Shown: piece after piece, positions 13,943 to 23,222 of the stretch
How positions within the stretch are numbered: the first letter of the stretch is position 1
How the letters are laid out: each line of letters starts with the position of its first letter
Assembly: GCA_910577085.1 (NCBI GenBank)
Contig: CAJTLE010000016.1
Coordinates: 1-33,305, forward strand
Direction of reading: 5' to 3'
DNA length: 33,305 nt
Source of the DNA: an uncultured Allobaculum sp.
Lineage (GTDB): Bacteria > Bacillota_I > Bacilli_A > Erysipelotrichales > Erysipelotrichaceae
Made by a program: the position numbers and the translations under genes
Notes under the pieces: model-generated
Database searches by the model: none
Seen by the model: the letters and a program-made list of their open reading frames with translations, nothing else
What the model was told of the DNA's origin: nothing

Positions 13943-15627
13943 GTACAGAGGCATTACAAGCCTTGTTATTATTTTTTGGCGGACTCGGCCTGTTTCTTTA
14001 TGGAATGGATGTCATGGCCGAGGGTCTGCAGCAGGCAGCCGGGGATAAAACCAGAAAGCTGCTTGAAGCATTAACCAACAATCCCTTAATGGGTCTTTTA
14101 GCAGGAGCGCTGGTGACAGCCGTCATCCAGTCTTCTTCGGCAACCACCGTGATGGTTGTCGGCTTCGTCAATGCCGGACTGATGTCACTGAATCAGGCGT
14201 GTGGTGTCATTATGGGAGCGAATATTGGAACCACCATGACTTCCTGGATTGTCTCCATGGGAGAATGGGCTGCTTTTTTGAAACCAGAATTCCTGGCACC
14301 TATCTTACTGGTAATTGGTGTCTTCATCCATATGATGGCAAAAAGCAGCCGTCTGAAAGATGGTGCCAAAATCATGATCGGTTTTGGTCTGTTATTTACC
14401 GGACTTGGCAATATGTCCGGAGCAATCAAACCATTTGTCGATGCACCAATTTTCCAGCAGATTTTCCAGACTCTCGGATCCAATCCATTACTGGGCATTC
14501 TGGCAGGTGCTGCCGTGACCGCAATCATCCAGTCTTCATCGGCTTCGATGGGAATTTTACAGACCATGGCAATGGCTGGTGCTGTTAACTGGGGTTCAGC
14601 GGTTTTCATCGCTTTAGGTCAGAATATCGGAACCTGTATTACAGCCGTTCTTTCTGCCGTATCCGGCGATACCAATGCAAGACGGGCAGCCATGATCCAT
14701 CTTGAATTCAATGTCATTGGTGCAGCTATTGTCGGTGTGATGGCGGTGATCTTCTTCATGATGTATCCATCCATGATGACAGCTCACGTTTCTTCCTCTG
14801 GACTGGCAATTTTCCATACCGGATTTAACGTCTTTGCGACGTTGGTTCTGTTTCCATTTGGTAAAAAACTTGTTCAGCTTTCTTCGTATCTGGTTCCTCA
14901 TACCCATGGCGCAAACAAAGCTGCAGATGCCGTCCTGATTCTGGATCCACGTTTCCAGACCGTTCCAAATGCTGCATTATCCGCTTTAGGCAAAGAACTT
15001 GAACTGATCCGCGACTATTGCCTGGGGTTGATCAGTGATTCCAGAGCATGCCTGGTTGAAAATGGTGACCAGCAAAAACTGGCCCATGAAGGACAGGAAG
15101 TTCTCAAAGCATGCATGGAAGTCAAAAAATACTGTGCGGGTATTGATCAGACAACGCTCAATGAATCGGAACGCCGGGCTGTCCAGCGGGCTGTTTTCTC
15201 CGCCCGCGACTTACACCAGATTGCTTCAGACTGTCTTCATATCGGCCAAATGAATGAAGAAGCAGTGTCGGATAAAGATCTGCATGAAAGAGCCATTGAA
15301 GAAATCAACACCATCTCTTCGCTTTGCGAAAATGCGCTGCGGGAAGTTCACATGCAGGCCGGACTTCGTTCTCGTTCGGCTGACGAACGAGCTGCCCAGT
15401 TTGAAAAGACCAAGAAGGACTGTCTGGAAATCAGACAGACTTTAGCGGGAATTCGGCATGCTTATATTGAAAACAACCGCTCGCAAAGTGCCTGGCTGGT
15501 GTTTGAAGCTGCGGATTGTTATGAACGCATTTCTCAGAGATGTCTTCGTCTGGCGGATGAAGAATCCTGGCAGAAAAGCTCAGGCCTGCCGCTTCCACTG
15601 GCCTATACGCCCAGCCTGCACAATTAA
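13939..15627 (+). CDS. Na+/phosphate cotransporter with C-terminal PhoU domain
   Basis: A 562-residue NptA/Na_Pi_cotrans protein. It contains the two inverted repeats of the family, each with the QSSSA motif: VIQSSSATTVMVVGFVNAG (about residues 63-81) and IIQSSSASMGILQTMAMAG (about 197-215), each followed by GANIGTTMT or GQNIGTCIT. About eight to nine membrane helices end near residue 320 (VQLSSYLVP). The rest (about 345-550) is a PhoU-like helical domain, seen in many bacterial NptA homologues and thought to regulate transport. It imports inorganic phosphate with sodium. GGGAGGACAAGT precedes the ATG. It is the second gene of an operon with a Pho-box-like promoter and ends in a strong terminator. 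Confidence 0.92.
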   Translation: MSTEALQALLLFFGGLGLFLYGMDVMAEGLQQAAGDKTRKLLEALTNNPLMGLLAGALVTAVIQSSSATTVMVVGFVNAGLMSLNQACGVIMGANIGTTMTSWIVSMGEWAAFLKPEFLAPILLVIGVFIHMMAKSSRLKDGAKIMIGFGLLFTGLGNMSGAIKPFVDAPIFQQIFQTLGSNPLLGILAGAAVTAIIQSSSASMGILQTMAMAGAVNWGSAVFIALGQNIGTCITAVLSAVSGDTNARRAAMIHLEFNVIGAAIVGVMAVIFFMMYPSMMTAHVSSSGLAIFHTGFNVFATLVLFPFGKKLVQLSSYLVPHTHGANKAADAVLILDPRFQTVPNAALSALGKELELIRDYCLGLISDSRACLVENGDQQKLAHEGQEVLKACMEVKKYCAGIDQTTLNESERRAVQRAVFSARDLHQIASDCLHIGQMNEEAVSDKDLHERAIEEINTISSLCENALREVHMQAGLRSRSADERAAQFEKTKKDCLEIRQTLAGIRHAYIENNRSQSAWLVFEAADCYERISQRCLRLADEESWQKSSGLPLPLAYTPSLHN

Positions 15628-15655
15628 TCCTCTATAATCGGCTTTGATGCCAATG

Positions 15656-15701
15656 CCGCCTGGAGTCGATCCAATCGCTCAAACAGGCGGTGTTTTTTTT
15701 T
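15656..15701 (+). terminator. intrinsic terminator of the phosphate transport operon
   Basis: CCGCCTG (15656-15662) pairs with CAGGCGG (15684-15690) across a 21-base loop, followed after two bases by nine T (15693-15701). Confidence 0.85.
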
Positions 15702-16210
15702 AGTATCCAGCAAAAGTGTCTGGCTATGTGGTTAGCTCACATCTCCATACCAAATCGTGGTTTCCCACACTTTCTTGAAGCCTGTCGCCACGATTCTTGT
15801 ATAGCTGCGCTGTGGAAATCTTTCCTGGATGCCCAGAGGTCAAGATCATAAAGCGGTACTTCCACTGCTTTCAAAGGGATGAAAAATTTCGGGAGGAATC
15901 CTTTACTGTGCGTACCCAGATAGACTATTTGCGTTGCCAGCAGAAGAATTTTTATGGACTGGGAAGCTTTCTGGGGAGGGTCAGGATACACGGATCCCAC
16001 TGAGAAAGGCATAAATAAGCGATGGAAAATTGCTCGAACAGACGCATCAAGAAGTCTTTGACCATCACTTTCTTCGGCTATCCATAAGTCATAACGGTTT
16101 ATGATCGGTCTTCTTTTACAACTATGGCAAGTCATCAGATATCACTGTCCTCACCCACCCGCAAAGCACCCGAAAATAAAGCACCAGCAAATATGGAGGA
16201 CAAAAAAATC
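15702..16210. other. gene-free region between convergent operons
   Basis: About 500 bases with no recognised gene. A minus-strand frame at 15737-16135 (132 codons, CHSCKRR near its start) has no good ribosome site and no family resemblance; it could be a decayed fragment. Confidence 0.4.
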
Positions 16211-16256
16211 AGGGATGAGAGAGCCGGTCTTCTGGCATCTCTCATCCCTTCATTTT
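16211..16256. terminator. bidirectional terminator of the giant surface protein gene
   Basis: AGGGATGAGAGA (16211-16222) pairs over 12 bases with TCTCTCATCCCT (16238-16249). A run of seven T follows after GA on the minus strand, and CATTTTTG on the plus strand. Confidence 0.88.
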
Positions 16257-16307
16257 TGTAAATCTATGCTTTTCGTCATAGTTTTTATGGTTTAACGCAC
16301 GTTTCTC

Positions 16308-19300
16308 TTACAAGGTGTGTGCGCTATTTGCGCTGTGCTTCCGTCTGCTGCCCAGACAGCCGACAATCAGGCACAGGAATGAAATTCCTAAAAGGGCCAG
16401 CCACAAAACCAGATTGGTTTCATTTCCCGTTGGAGGGGTAGTGCTGTTCGAATTTCTTGAATTCGTCGATCTACTCTGATTGGCAGGTTGAGTCGAGTTG
16501 GTCGAATTCGTTGAATTGGTTGAGTTAGTCGAATCTGTTGTGGTGGTGTCTCTTCTCCACTGGGCAGTCAGAGTCAGGTTTGTATTGGAAGCCGTTATCT
16601 TATCTCCCGGCTGATAGGTTTTCGCTCCATCAGACCAGCCGGTAAAAGTATAGCCATTGCGCGTTGGCGCCGCTTTGAGGGTAACCGTCTGACCAGCATT
16701 CACGTTTTCTCTGGCGTAGCTGACGCCGTCTGCGCCTGTTCCGCCATTCAAATCATAAGTCACGGTATAGGTCACAGCAGAGACCACCTGATAGTCAGGA
16801 ACGCCATCTCCGTTTGCATCAACCGCCCAGACAGCGTAGAGAGTCAAATCTGATGTTGTAATCTCCACTTTTGCTCCAGGAAGAATGAGAAACTGATTGA
16901 CCTCATTTTCTTTCGCGTCTGCGGTCAGTGCGGCTTCATGGCGGGTCGTGCTCCAGCCGATAAAGATCTCGTTTGCATTTCGGGTAAAGTTCTTCCGGCC
17001 TGAAACTGTAACTTCGGTATTTTCCTGAATATCGTATACGGTTGCCGGAATAGTTCCTTTACCGCCATTGAGGTTATAGGTAAGCATGTAAGTCTCCAGT
17101 ACGTCTGCCGTACCGTCATTATCCTCATCATATCCCCATGCCGCATAAACCGTCGGTGTTTGGTCCCTATCCCCCAAAGTGATCCGGGTGACCGTTGCCG
17201 GGGCAGTATCTGCGCGACTGTAAATTGAATTGGTCGGGTTTTCAGTCCAGCCGATGAACACAACCTTTTTACCATTCACCTCACTGTGGGTGGGAGCAGG
17301 AGTGTCGGTCAAAGTAACCGTATCGCCAGAAAGAAGCGGCGTACCGTCCGACATTTCTGTCACGTTAGCCGGCATGTTTGCGACACGCCCGCCGCTTCGG
17401 GCGTTAGCATCATAAATCAGCGTCCGTTCTTCCAGATAGTCTGCTGTTTCGTTTGCGTTGCGGTCAGCTGCCCAGACAGCGTAAACATTGACAAGTCCGT
17501 CTGGATCAGCATACTGGCTGACTTCTCTGGTTTTTGGAGTCTCTTCTTCAGAAGGGTTCTTTTCTGGTTGTGGCAGCAGAGTAATTTCTGTCGCAATGTT
17601 GTCCTTTACTTTTTTGTGATCTGCCTTGGTCTTGATAACATCCGGAATACGCACAGTACTCCAGCCGATCAAGATATTGGTACCATTGGTAAAAGAGTGG
17701 TCTTTTATCTCATCTTCAGCCTTTTCTGGATCTTCATCCTGTCCCACAGCCCGGCCAGAAACTATGCCGTTGGTGGAAAGCTTCACCGTTTCGCCTTCCA
17801 CATGGTGATCAGGACAAATAACGTCCTTGAGCTCAGAAGTATTGCCGTGGTAGCGGATATGAATAGATAGTTCATCATAATCCGGTCGACCGTTTCCGTT
17901 TATATCCACCGCCCATACCGCATAGAGAGTCACATTTTCCGCTGGAACTTGGTAGTTTTCTCCAGGACGGATCAGGGATCGATTGACCTCATCCGCATTC
18001 GCCTCAGCTTTAAGAGCATCCGGATAGTGTGTTGTACTCCAGCCTGCAAAAACCTCATTGGGATTTCTGGTCAAGTCTTTTCCGTCTGGCAATTTGACTT
18101 GGGCGTTGTTTGAAATATTCGATATCGCTTCCGGTTTAGTTCCTTGGCCGCCATTGAGGTCATAGTCGAGAGTGTAGGTATCCAGCACATCGGCCTTATC
18201 ATCGTAACCCCATGCAGCATAAACCGTCACGTTTTCATTTCCAATGGTAACTTCAGTGATCGTTGCCGGTGCCGGATCCGAGTGGCTGAAAATTGAATCG
18301 GTTGGCTCTTCAGTCCAGCCGATGAACACAACCTGTTTACTGTTCACCTTACTGTGTGCAGGCGTGCCAGTCAAAGTAACTGTATCACCAAAAATGAGAG
18401 GCTTACCATCCGATGTGGCTATCACTGTCACTGGATCCGGCATATCTGTAACCTCACCGCCTTGAGCGTTAGGTGCATAAGTCATCGTCCGCTCATTTTC
18501 CAGATAGTCTGCGGTTCCGTTCTTATTGCGGTCAGCCGCCCAGACAGCGTAGAGAGTCACATCTGACGTTGTAACTGGACATTTGTCTCTAGGATGAATC
18601 AGGGACACGGTTCCTTCATCTTCCTTAGTTGTAAGGGCATCTGCATGTTTTGTTTTGCTCCAGCCTATAAAGATCTCGTTGGGATTTCTGGTGAAGTTTT
18701 TCTGATCTGTTACTTCGACTTCGGTATTCTTTAGATTCGATACCGGATCCGGTGCTGGGTCTTTGCTGCCATTGAGAAGATAGGTGAGAGTGTAGGTTTC
18801 CACCACGTCGGCTTTACCATTACTATTCTCGTCGTAACCCCATGCAGCATAAACTGTCATGTCAGCATTATCCAAAGTGACCTGATTGATCGTTTCTGGT
18901 TTATTGTCAGCACGACTGAAAATTTTAGTAGTTGGGGTTTCAGTCCAGCCAATGAAAACAACCTTTTTGTCATCCACATCACTGTGTGTAGGAGCAGGTG
19001 TCTCAGTCAATGCAACCGTATCGTTAGCAAAGAGAGGAAGTTCGTTTCCCTCTGTAACTTTTGTTGTAACCTTATCTGGTATGCCTGTAACTGTACCGCC
19101 CTTAGGGTTACCGTCGTAGGTCAGTGCAAGTCTTTCCTTATAGTCAGGGGTATTATTTCCATTATGGTCCGCCCCCCAGACAGCATAAACATTGGTGTTT
19201 CCATCTGCATCAGCGTACTCACTGGAGTCTTTGGCTTCCTCTGCAGAAACTTCCGTTCCTGGCTTTGACAGCATGGTAACTTCTTCTACAATGCTGTTTT

Positions 19301-22300
19301 TCAAGCTCTCGTACTCTTCCTTGGTTTCAATAATGCTGCCCAGAACCGATGACGATGTACTCCAGCCGATAAAGAGATTGCCGTCGTAGGTCAAAGGATA
19401 AGATGCTGCCGCATTTATAGCACTGCTTGCCGGCTGACCATGGTCCACCTCTCTGCCAGTAACTGTATTGCCGATGGAAAGCTGCGCTGTTTCGCCAGCT
19501 ACATGGTAGTGAGAGCAAATGATATCTTTGTCACTTTTGTTCTTTTTGGTATTGGTGTGATAACGGACATGAACGAGGTCCTCTTCGTAATCCGGGATTT
19601 TGTTATGGTTTATGTCAACAGCCCAAACAGCATAGAGAGTCACATCATTCGTTGTAACCAGATATTCTGCTCCAGGACGGTAGAGGGATATCGTTTGTAC
19701 CTCAGCTTGTTGTTCGGCCTTAAACGCCTCCGGATGCTTCTTTTCACTCCAGCCTACAAAGATCTCATTAGGTTTTCTGGTAAAGTTCTCATTCTCGGAC
19801 AATGTGATTGTACTGTTCTTTGGAATGTCACATTTTGCTTTAGGTATAGTTCCGTTTCCGTCGTTGAGATGATAGTCAAGAGTATAGGTCTCCAGCACAT
19901 CAGCTATATTGTCATTATCCTCATTGTAACCCCATGCAGCATAAACTTTCTTGTCCGCATTACCGATGATAACTTCAGTGACCGTTTTCGGTGCAATATC
20001 ACCGCGGCTGAAAATTGAATCGGTTGGCTCTTCAGTCCAGCCGATGAATACAACCTGTTTATCCTTCATGGCACTGTGTTTAGGTGTACCAGTCAAAGTA
20101 ACTGTATCCTCAGAAATAAGAGGTTGGCCCTCCAGTGTAACTGTCATTGTCATTGGATCCGGCATACCTGTAACGTCGCCGCCGCCTTGAGCGTTAGGCA
20201 CATAAGTCAGCGTTCGCTCTTCCTGATAGTCTGGTTTTCCGTTTTCATTACGGTCAGCTGCCCAGACAGCATAAACATTGGTGTTTCCATCTGTATCAGC
20301 GTACTCACTGGAGTCTTGGACGCCCTTTGTAGAACTTTCCGTTCCTAGCTTTGACAGCATGGTAACTTTTTTTACAATGCTGTTTTTCAGGCTCTCGTAG
20401 TCTTCCTTCGTTTCGATAACCTTATCTAGTGGAATCGGTGTTGTGCTCCAGCCAATGAAGATATTAGTATCATAGATAAAGGTATGTTGCGTTATCTCAC
20501 TCGAAGCATTTTGTGCATCTTTGCCATGTTCCACTTTCCTTCCAGAAACCGTACCACTAGTGGAAAGTTCCACTGTTTCGCCAACAACATGGTGGTGAGG
20601 ACAGATGATATCTGTTCGCTCGTTATTGTTACCATGATAACGAACATGAACAGCGTTATCACGGTAATCTGGGGTGTTATTATGGTTATTGTCTTCTGCA
20701 TAGACCGCATAAAGCATGACATCATGAGGGGGCATTTGGTGCTCATCCCTCGAGATGATCTTGTCGATGTCCTCTTGCGCTGCATTTTCTCGAAGAGGAT
20801 CTGGAATCGGCTCCGTACTCCAGCCGACAAAAAGCGTATTTTCTCCCTTTGTCAGATTCTGCGTACCAGCATAATTTAGAGTGACTTTCTCGTTCTCGAT
20901 ATGAGTAGTCCGAGCTGGAGCCGTTGCCCCAGTACCGCCGTTGAGATCATAAGCAAGGAAGTAAAGTTGCTTCACTTCTGCTGTAAAGGTTCTGTTACTG
21001 GAAATGTTCTCCATCTTGAGTTCATCAGAAGTGTATGTATTTTGGCCCTCCGTCCAGTTGCCAGTAAATCGATAGCCTTCATTAGCGATGACAGTAGGGA
21101 GATTGGTAAGCTTTTCACCATGCCATACCTTTGTTGTATAGATGGTGCTCGTTCCATTGCCTACCACAAACGTCACCGTATGGGGCTGCTGCAGTCCGAT
21201 CATCAGATTCTGCGCAACATGAGTGTCGTTGGATTCTTTATCCGAATCCAGAACAAGGACGGCTTTGGCGGTGGAGCCGTCGTCATTCACTGCAAACTTT
21301 CCGTCTTGCGCCAGGGAGAATTTCAGGGGATTATTACCGTTTGCGTTGGTGCTGCCAGGATTGGTGACGGTTACTATGTAGGTATCCGCGCGGCGACGGT
21401 TTAATTTGAAGATGCCCTTGTTTTCGGCGGGTGTATTTGGACCGTTAACAGTCGCCTCTTGCGGTTCAGTATTATCGGCGGTTCCATTTTGGTGTTGCGT
21501 CTTCACGCTTACTTTGTCCGTCGTGTAGAGTTCATCTATGTTTTCCTCATAAGCACCGTTAAAGTTCTTATCAATGAAGATTTTGCCCGCAATGACACCC
21601 GTCTGGAACTCGGCCCGGAACTTTGGCAGGGGATTGTGCCCTTGATTGGTGGTTTGGCCCACAGAGTAAGGGGCCACACCGCAGGGTCCGAAACTGACAA
21701 CTTTGCCTACCAGGTCGGCCATGCTGTCAAAATGTTCCTGATCCGCTTTAAACGATGGCTCCAGGCGCAGATTGACTTTCAGCTCGGCGTTTTCTGGAAT
21801 GCTCGTCGCTTCATCCGATGCTGCAATGCGGATCATTTTGACCTGTGCCCAAGTGTAGTTCTGTTGCAACAGCTCCTCCATCGTCATGTAGTTTTCCAAA
21901 TTGGTAAAGTGCTTGCTTTCACCCGATTTTGCCTTTGAATCGATATCCACGGCATACTTAACCACGATATGCTGTGCAGATGAACCAGCAAGTGTTGGTT
22001 TCCCTGTCAGGTTCATGTCAAATTCAAACGCCTTATCCTGCATATGGACATCCCAGAGGTCACCCTTTTTGGGAACGGGGATATAGTAGTAGAAGGCTTT
22101 AGCGTCTGCCTGCAGGAACGGTCGTCCCGTTTCGTTTTTTAGGGTGAACAGAAGAGCGATGACGTGATTTTCGTCCTTCAGGTAGAGTTTCTGCCTCATT
22201 TCCGGATCATACTCGGGATCATAATTTACAAAGTCGTTTGGATCCCATGAAGGGGAACTGTCTTTTTCAACCTGCCTTGCGCCGAAGGTGTAAGTCAGGC

Positions 22301-23222
22301 CCTGCCGCTTTGCAATAACGCTCAGCTTAGCGGTTGTGTTTTCGGTATTGACGTTAAAAGTGCTGAACAGGTCGTTGTTATTCGTTTGTTTATCATGATT
22401 CCAGTCCTCGGTATCAAATACCTGATACTGGTACAGGGTGTCGTCTGTCTTCTTTATGCCCGGAACGCTGTTGCTTCGTACCCGTACGCAGTCCCGCATA
22501 TTCAGGATCATGGCATCCGTGTCTTTTGCGATCTCCATGTCAAAGGAAACTGCGATCTGGTACTGTTTCAGATCTTCTGTGAACCAGCCGACCTTTGCTT
22601 TTTTATTCGTAAGATCGATTTTATACAGCGTGTAGCCTTCTTCTTGATACGTATCATCTTTCTCCAGAGTCCCCTCCCTGATCTTTTCTCTCGTGGGTCT
22701 CTCCGTCTCCGTGATCATGTCGTTCAACAAGACCTTATCGGCTGTCCGCCCCGTTTCCTGGAACAGTTCAAGACGACCATCCTTAATTGTCACCGCGTTA
22801 GGCAGGCGAATATAGATCACCGGATCCGTGATGAAGTTCACGTTGCTGTTGGGGTAGGCGGAGGCGGAAATCAGAGCGTTAAAGCGGACGGTATCGCCCC
22901 CTACGACCGCGTTCTTTTGCTCTCCGCTAATCGGATCGCTAAGGAGGGGCAGCCTGGCTGTAGGGGCGGCAGTCTTCCCAGGATCATAGGCCTGTTCCAT
23001 CGCCAGCGGGATCTGGGCTGCATCCTTTTTCACTGCCACGTTATATTTCCCGGGCGGTACCTTACCCTGATTGGGGTCGGCGGTGTTATACATTTTCATG
23101 TCGGCAACGCCTGGCTCTCCCTCGCCGCCCTTATAGGTATAATCAGTTGTAACCTTATCCCCCAGCAGCTTGCCGAAGGTTGCGCCCTTGTTCGATGTAG
23201 GGTCAGTCTTCCGACTGGCCAC
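16308..23222 (-). CDS. C-terminal part of giant repeat-rich surface protein (frameshifted from N-terminal part)
   Basis: About 2,300 codons in frame, contiguous in sense with the N-terminal part at 23096-25723 but one 8-bp duplication out of frame. The nominal GTG start (23222) has no ribosome site, so this part is unlikely to be made alone. Order: adhesin-like beta-rich region (about 1-560); SdrD-B-like domain with GKIFIDKNFNGAYEENID (about 570-690); 14 InlB/Flg_new-type beta-grasp repeats, each with a F-x-GW motif and ending YAVWA or YAAWG; about 12 DxNxNGxxDY-type loops at unit junctions, resembling calcium-binding loops; a Thr/Asn/Ser stalk (TNS repeats); and a sorting signal with PPTGN, a hydrophobic segment (LVLWLALLGISFLCLIVG) and a basic tail. 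Sortase attachment to peptidoglycan is expected, with PPTGN a variant of LPxTG. Probable adhesin; ligand unknown. Confidence 0.85.
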   Translation of the reverse strand: MASRKTDPTSNKGATFGKLLGDKVTTDYTYKGGEGEPGVADMKMYNTADPNQGKVPPGKYNVAVKKDAAQIPLAMEQAYDPGKTAAPTARLPLLSDPISGEQKNAVVGGDTVRFNALISASAYPNSNVNFITDPVIYIRLPNAVTIKDGRLELFQETGRTADKVLLNDMITETERPTREKIREGTLEKDDTYQEEGYTLYKIDLTNKKAKVGWFTEDLKQYQIAVSFDMEIAKDTDAMILNMRDCVRVRSNSVPGIKKTDDTLYQYQVFDTEDWNHDKQTNNNDLFSTFNVNTENTTAKLSVIAKRQGLTYTFGARQVEKDSSPSWDPNDFVNYDPEYDPEMRQKLYLKDENHVIALLFTLKNETGRPFLQADAKAFYYYIPVPKKGDLWDVHMQDKAFEFDMNLTGKPTLAGSSAQHIVVKYAVDIDSKAKSGESKHFTNLENYMTMEELLQQNYTWAQVKMIRIAASDEATSIPENAELKVNLRLEPSFKADQEHFDSMADLVGKVVSFGPCGVAPYSVGQTTNQGHNPLPKFRAEFQTGVIAGKIFIDKNFNGAYEENIDELYTTDKVSVKTQHQNGTADNTEPQEATVNGPNTPAENKGIFKLNRRRADTYIVTVTNPGSTNANGNNPLKFSLAQDGKFAVNDDGSTAKAVLVLDSDKESNDTHVAQNLMIGLQQPHTVTFVVGNGTSTIYTTKVWHGEKLTNLPTVIANEGYRFTGNWTEGQNTYTSDELKMENISSNRTFTAEVKQLYFLAYDLNGGTGATAPARTTHIENEKVTLNYAGTQNLTKGENTLFVGWSTEPIPDPLRENAAQEDIDKIISRDEHQMPPHDVMLYAVYAEDNNHNNTPDYRDNAVHVRYHGNNNERTDIICPHHHVVGETVELSTSGTVSGRKVEHGKDAQNASSEITQHTFIYDTNIFIGWSTTPIPLDKVIETKEDYESLKNSIVKKVTMLSKLGTESSTKGVQDSSEYADTDGNTNVYAVWAADRNENGKPDYQEERTLTYVPNAQGGGDVTGMPDPMTMTVTLEGQPLISEDTVTLTGTPKHSAMKDKQVVFIGWTEEPTDSIFSRGDIAPKTVTEVIIGNADKKVYAAWGYNEDNDNIADVLETYTLDYHLNDGNGTIPKAKCDIPKNSTITLSENENFTRKPNEIFVGWSEKKHPEAFKAEQQAEVQTISLYRPGAEYLVTTNDVTLYAVWAVDINHNKIPDYEEDLVHVRYHTNTKKNKSDKDIICSHYHVAGETAQLSIGNTVTGREVDHGQPASSAINAAASYPLTYDGNLFIGWSTSSSVLGSIIETKEEYESLKNSIVEEVTMLSKPGTEVSAEEAKDSSEYADADGNTNVYAVWGADHNGNNTPDYKERLALTYDGNPKGGTVTGIPDKVTTKVTEGNELPLFANDTVALTETPAPTHSDVDDKKVVFIGWTETPTTKIFSRADNKPETINQVTLDNADMTVYAAWGYDENSNGKADVVETYTLTYLLNGSKDPAPDPVSNLKNTEVEVTDQKNFTRNPNEIFIGWSKTKHADALTTKEDEGTVSLIHPRDKCPVTTSDVTLYAVWAADRNKNGTADYLENERTMTYAPNAQGGEVTDMPDPVTVIATSDGKPLIFGDTVTLTGTPAHSKVNSKQVVFIGWTEEPTDSIFSHSDPAPATITEVTIGNENVTVYAAWGYDDKADVLDTYTLDYDLNGGQGTKPEAISNISNNAQVKLPDGKDLTRNPNEVFAGWSTTHYPDALKAEANADEVNRSLIRPGENYQVPAENVTLYAVWAVDINGNGRPDYDELSIHIRYHGNTSELKDVICPDHHVEGETVKLSTNGIVSGRAVGQDEDPEKAEDEIKDHSFTNGTNILIGWSTVRIPDVIKTKADHKKVKDNIATEITLLPQPEKNPSEEETPKTREVSQYADPDGLVNVYAVWAADRNANETADYLEERTLIYDANARSGGRVANMPANVTEMSDGTPLLSGDTVTLTDTPAPTHSEVNGKKVVFIGWTENPTNSIYSRADTAPATVTRITLGDRDQTPTVYAAWGYDEDNDGTADVLETYMLTYNLNGGKGTIPATVYDIQENTEVTVSGRKNFTRNANEIFIGWSTTRHEAALTADAKENEVNQFLILPGAKVEITTSDLTLYAVWAVDANGDGVPDYQVVSAVTYTVTYDLNGGTGADGVSYARENVNAGQTVTLKAAPTRNGYTFTGWSDGAKTYQPGDKITASNTNLTLTAQWRRDTTTTDSTNSTNSTNSTNSTQPANQSRSTNSRNSNSTTPPTGNETNLVLWLALLGISFLCLIVGCLGSRRKHSANSAHTL
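16556..21170 (-). repeat. 14-unit InlB-type repeat array with A-B-C super-repeat
   Basis: By their GW-motif context the units fall into three classes: A (HxRYH, then IC-x-x-HH, then GWST), B (VTLTxTP, then VVFIGWTExPT) and C (LNGGxGT, then NEIFIGWS). In protein order after two lead-in units: A-B-C, A-B-C, B-C, A-B-C, then a final generic unit. A units begin near 20652, 19573 and 17868. The A-B-C period is about 1.08 kb. The third super-repeat lacks its A unit. Confidence 0.75.

Noticed and set aside
15737..16135. 132-codon minus-strand frame with CHSCKRR
   Set aside because: Weak ribosome site, no recognisable domain, and it lies in a spacer between convergent terminators. It could be a decayed fragment.
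17286..17870. Plus-strand frames antisense to the surface-protein repeats (also 19440-20018, 20901-21404, 22386-23234)
   Set aside because: They are shadows of the repetitive minus-strand gene; no ribosome sites, and the repeats recur because the gene repeats.
23096..23222. Programmed ribosomal frameshift between the two surface-protein halves
   Set aside because: There is no slippery heptamer or obvious stimulator, whereas the exact 8-bp tandem duplication explains the frame change fully.
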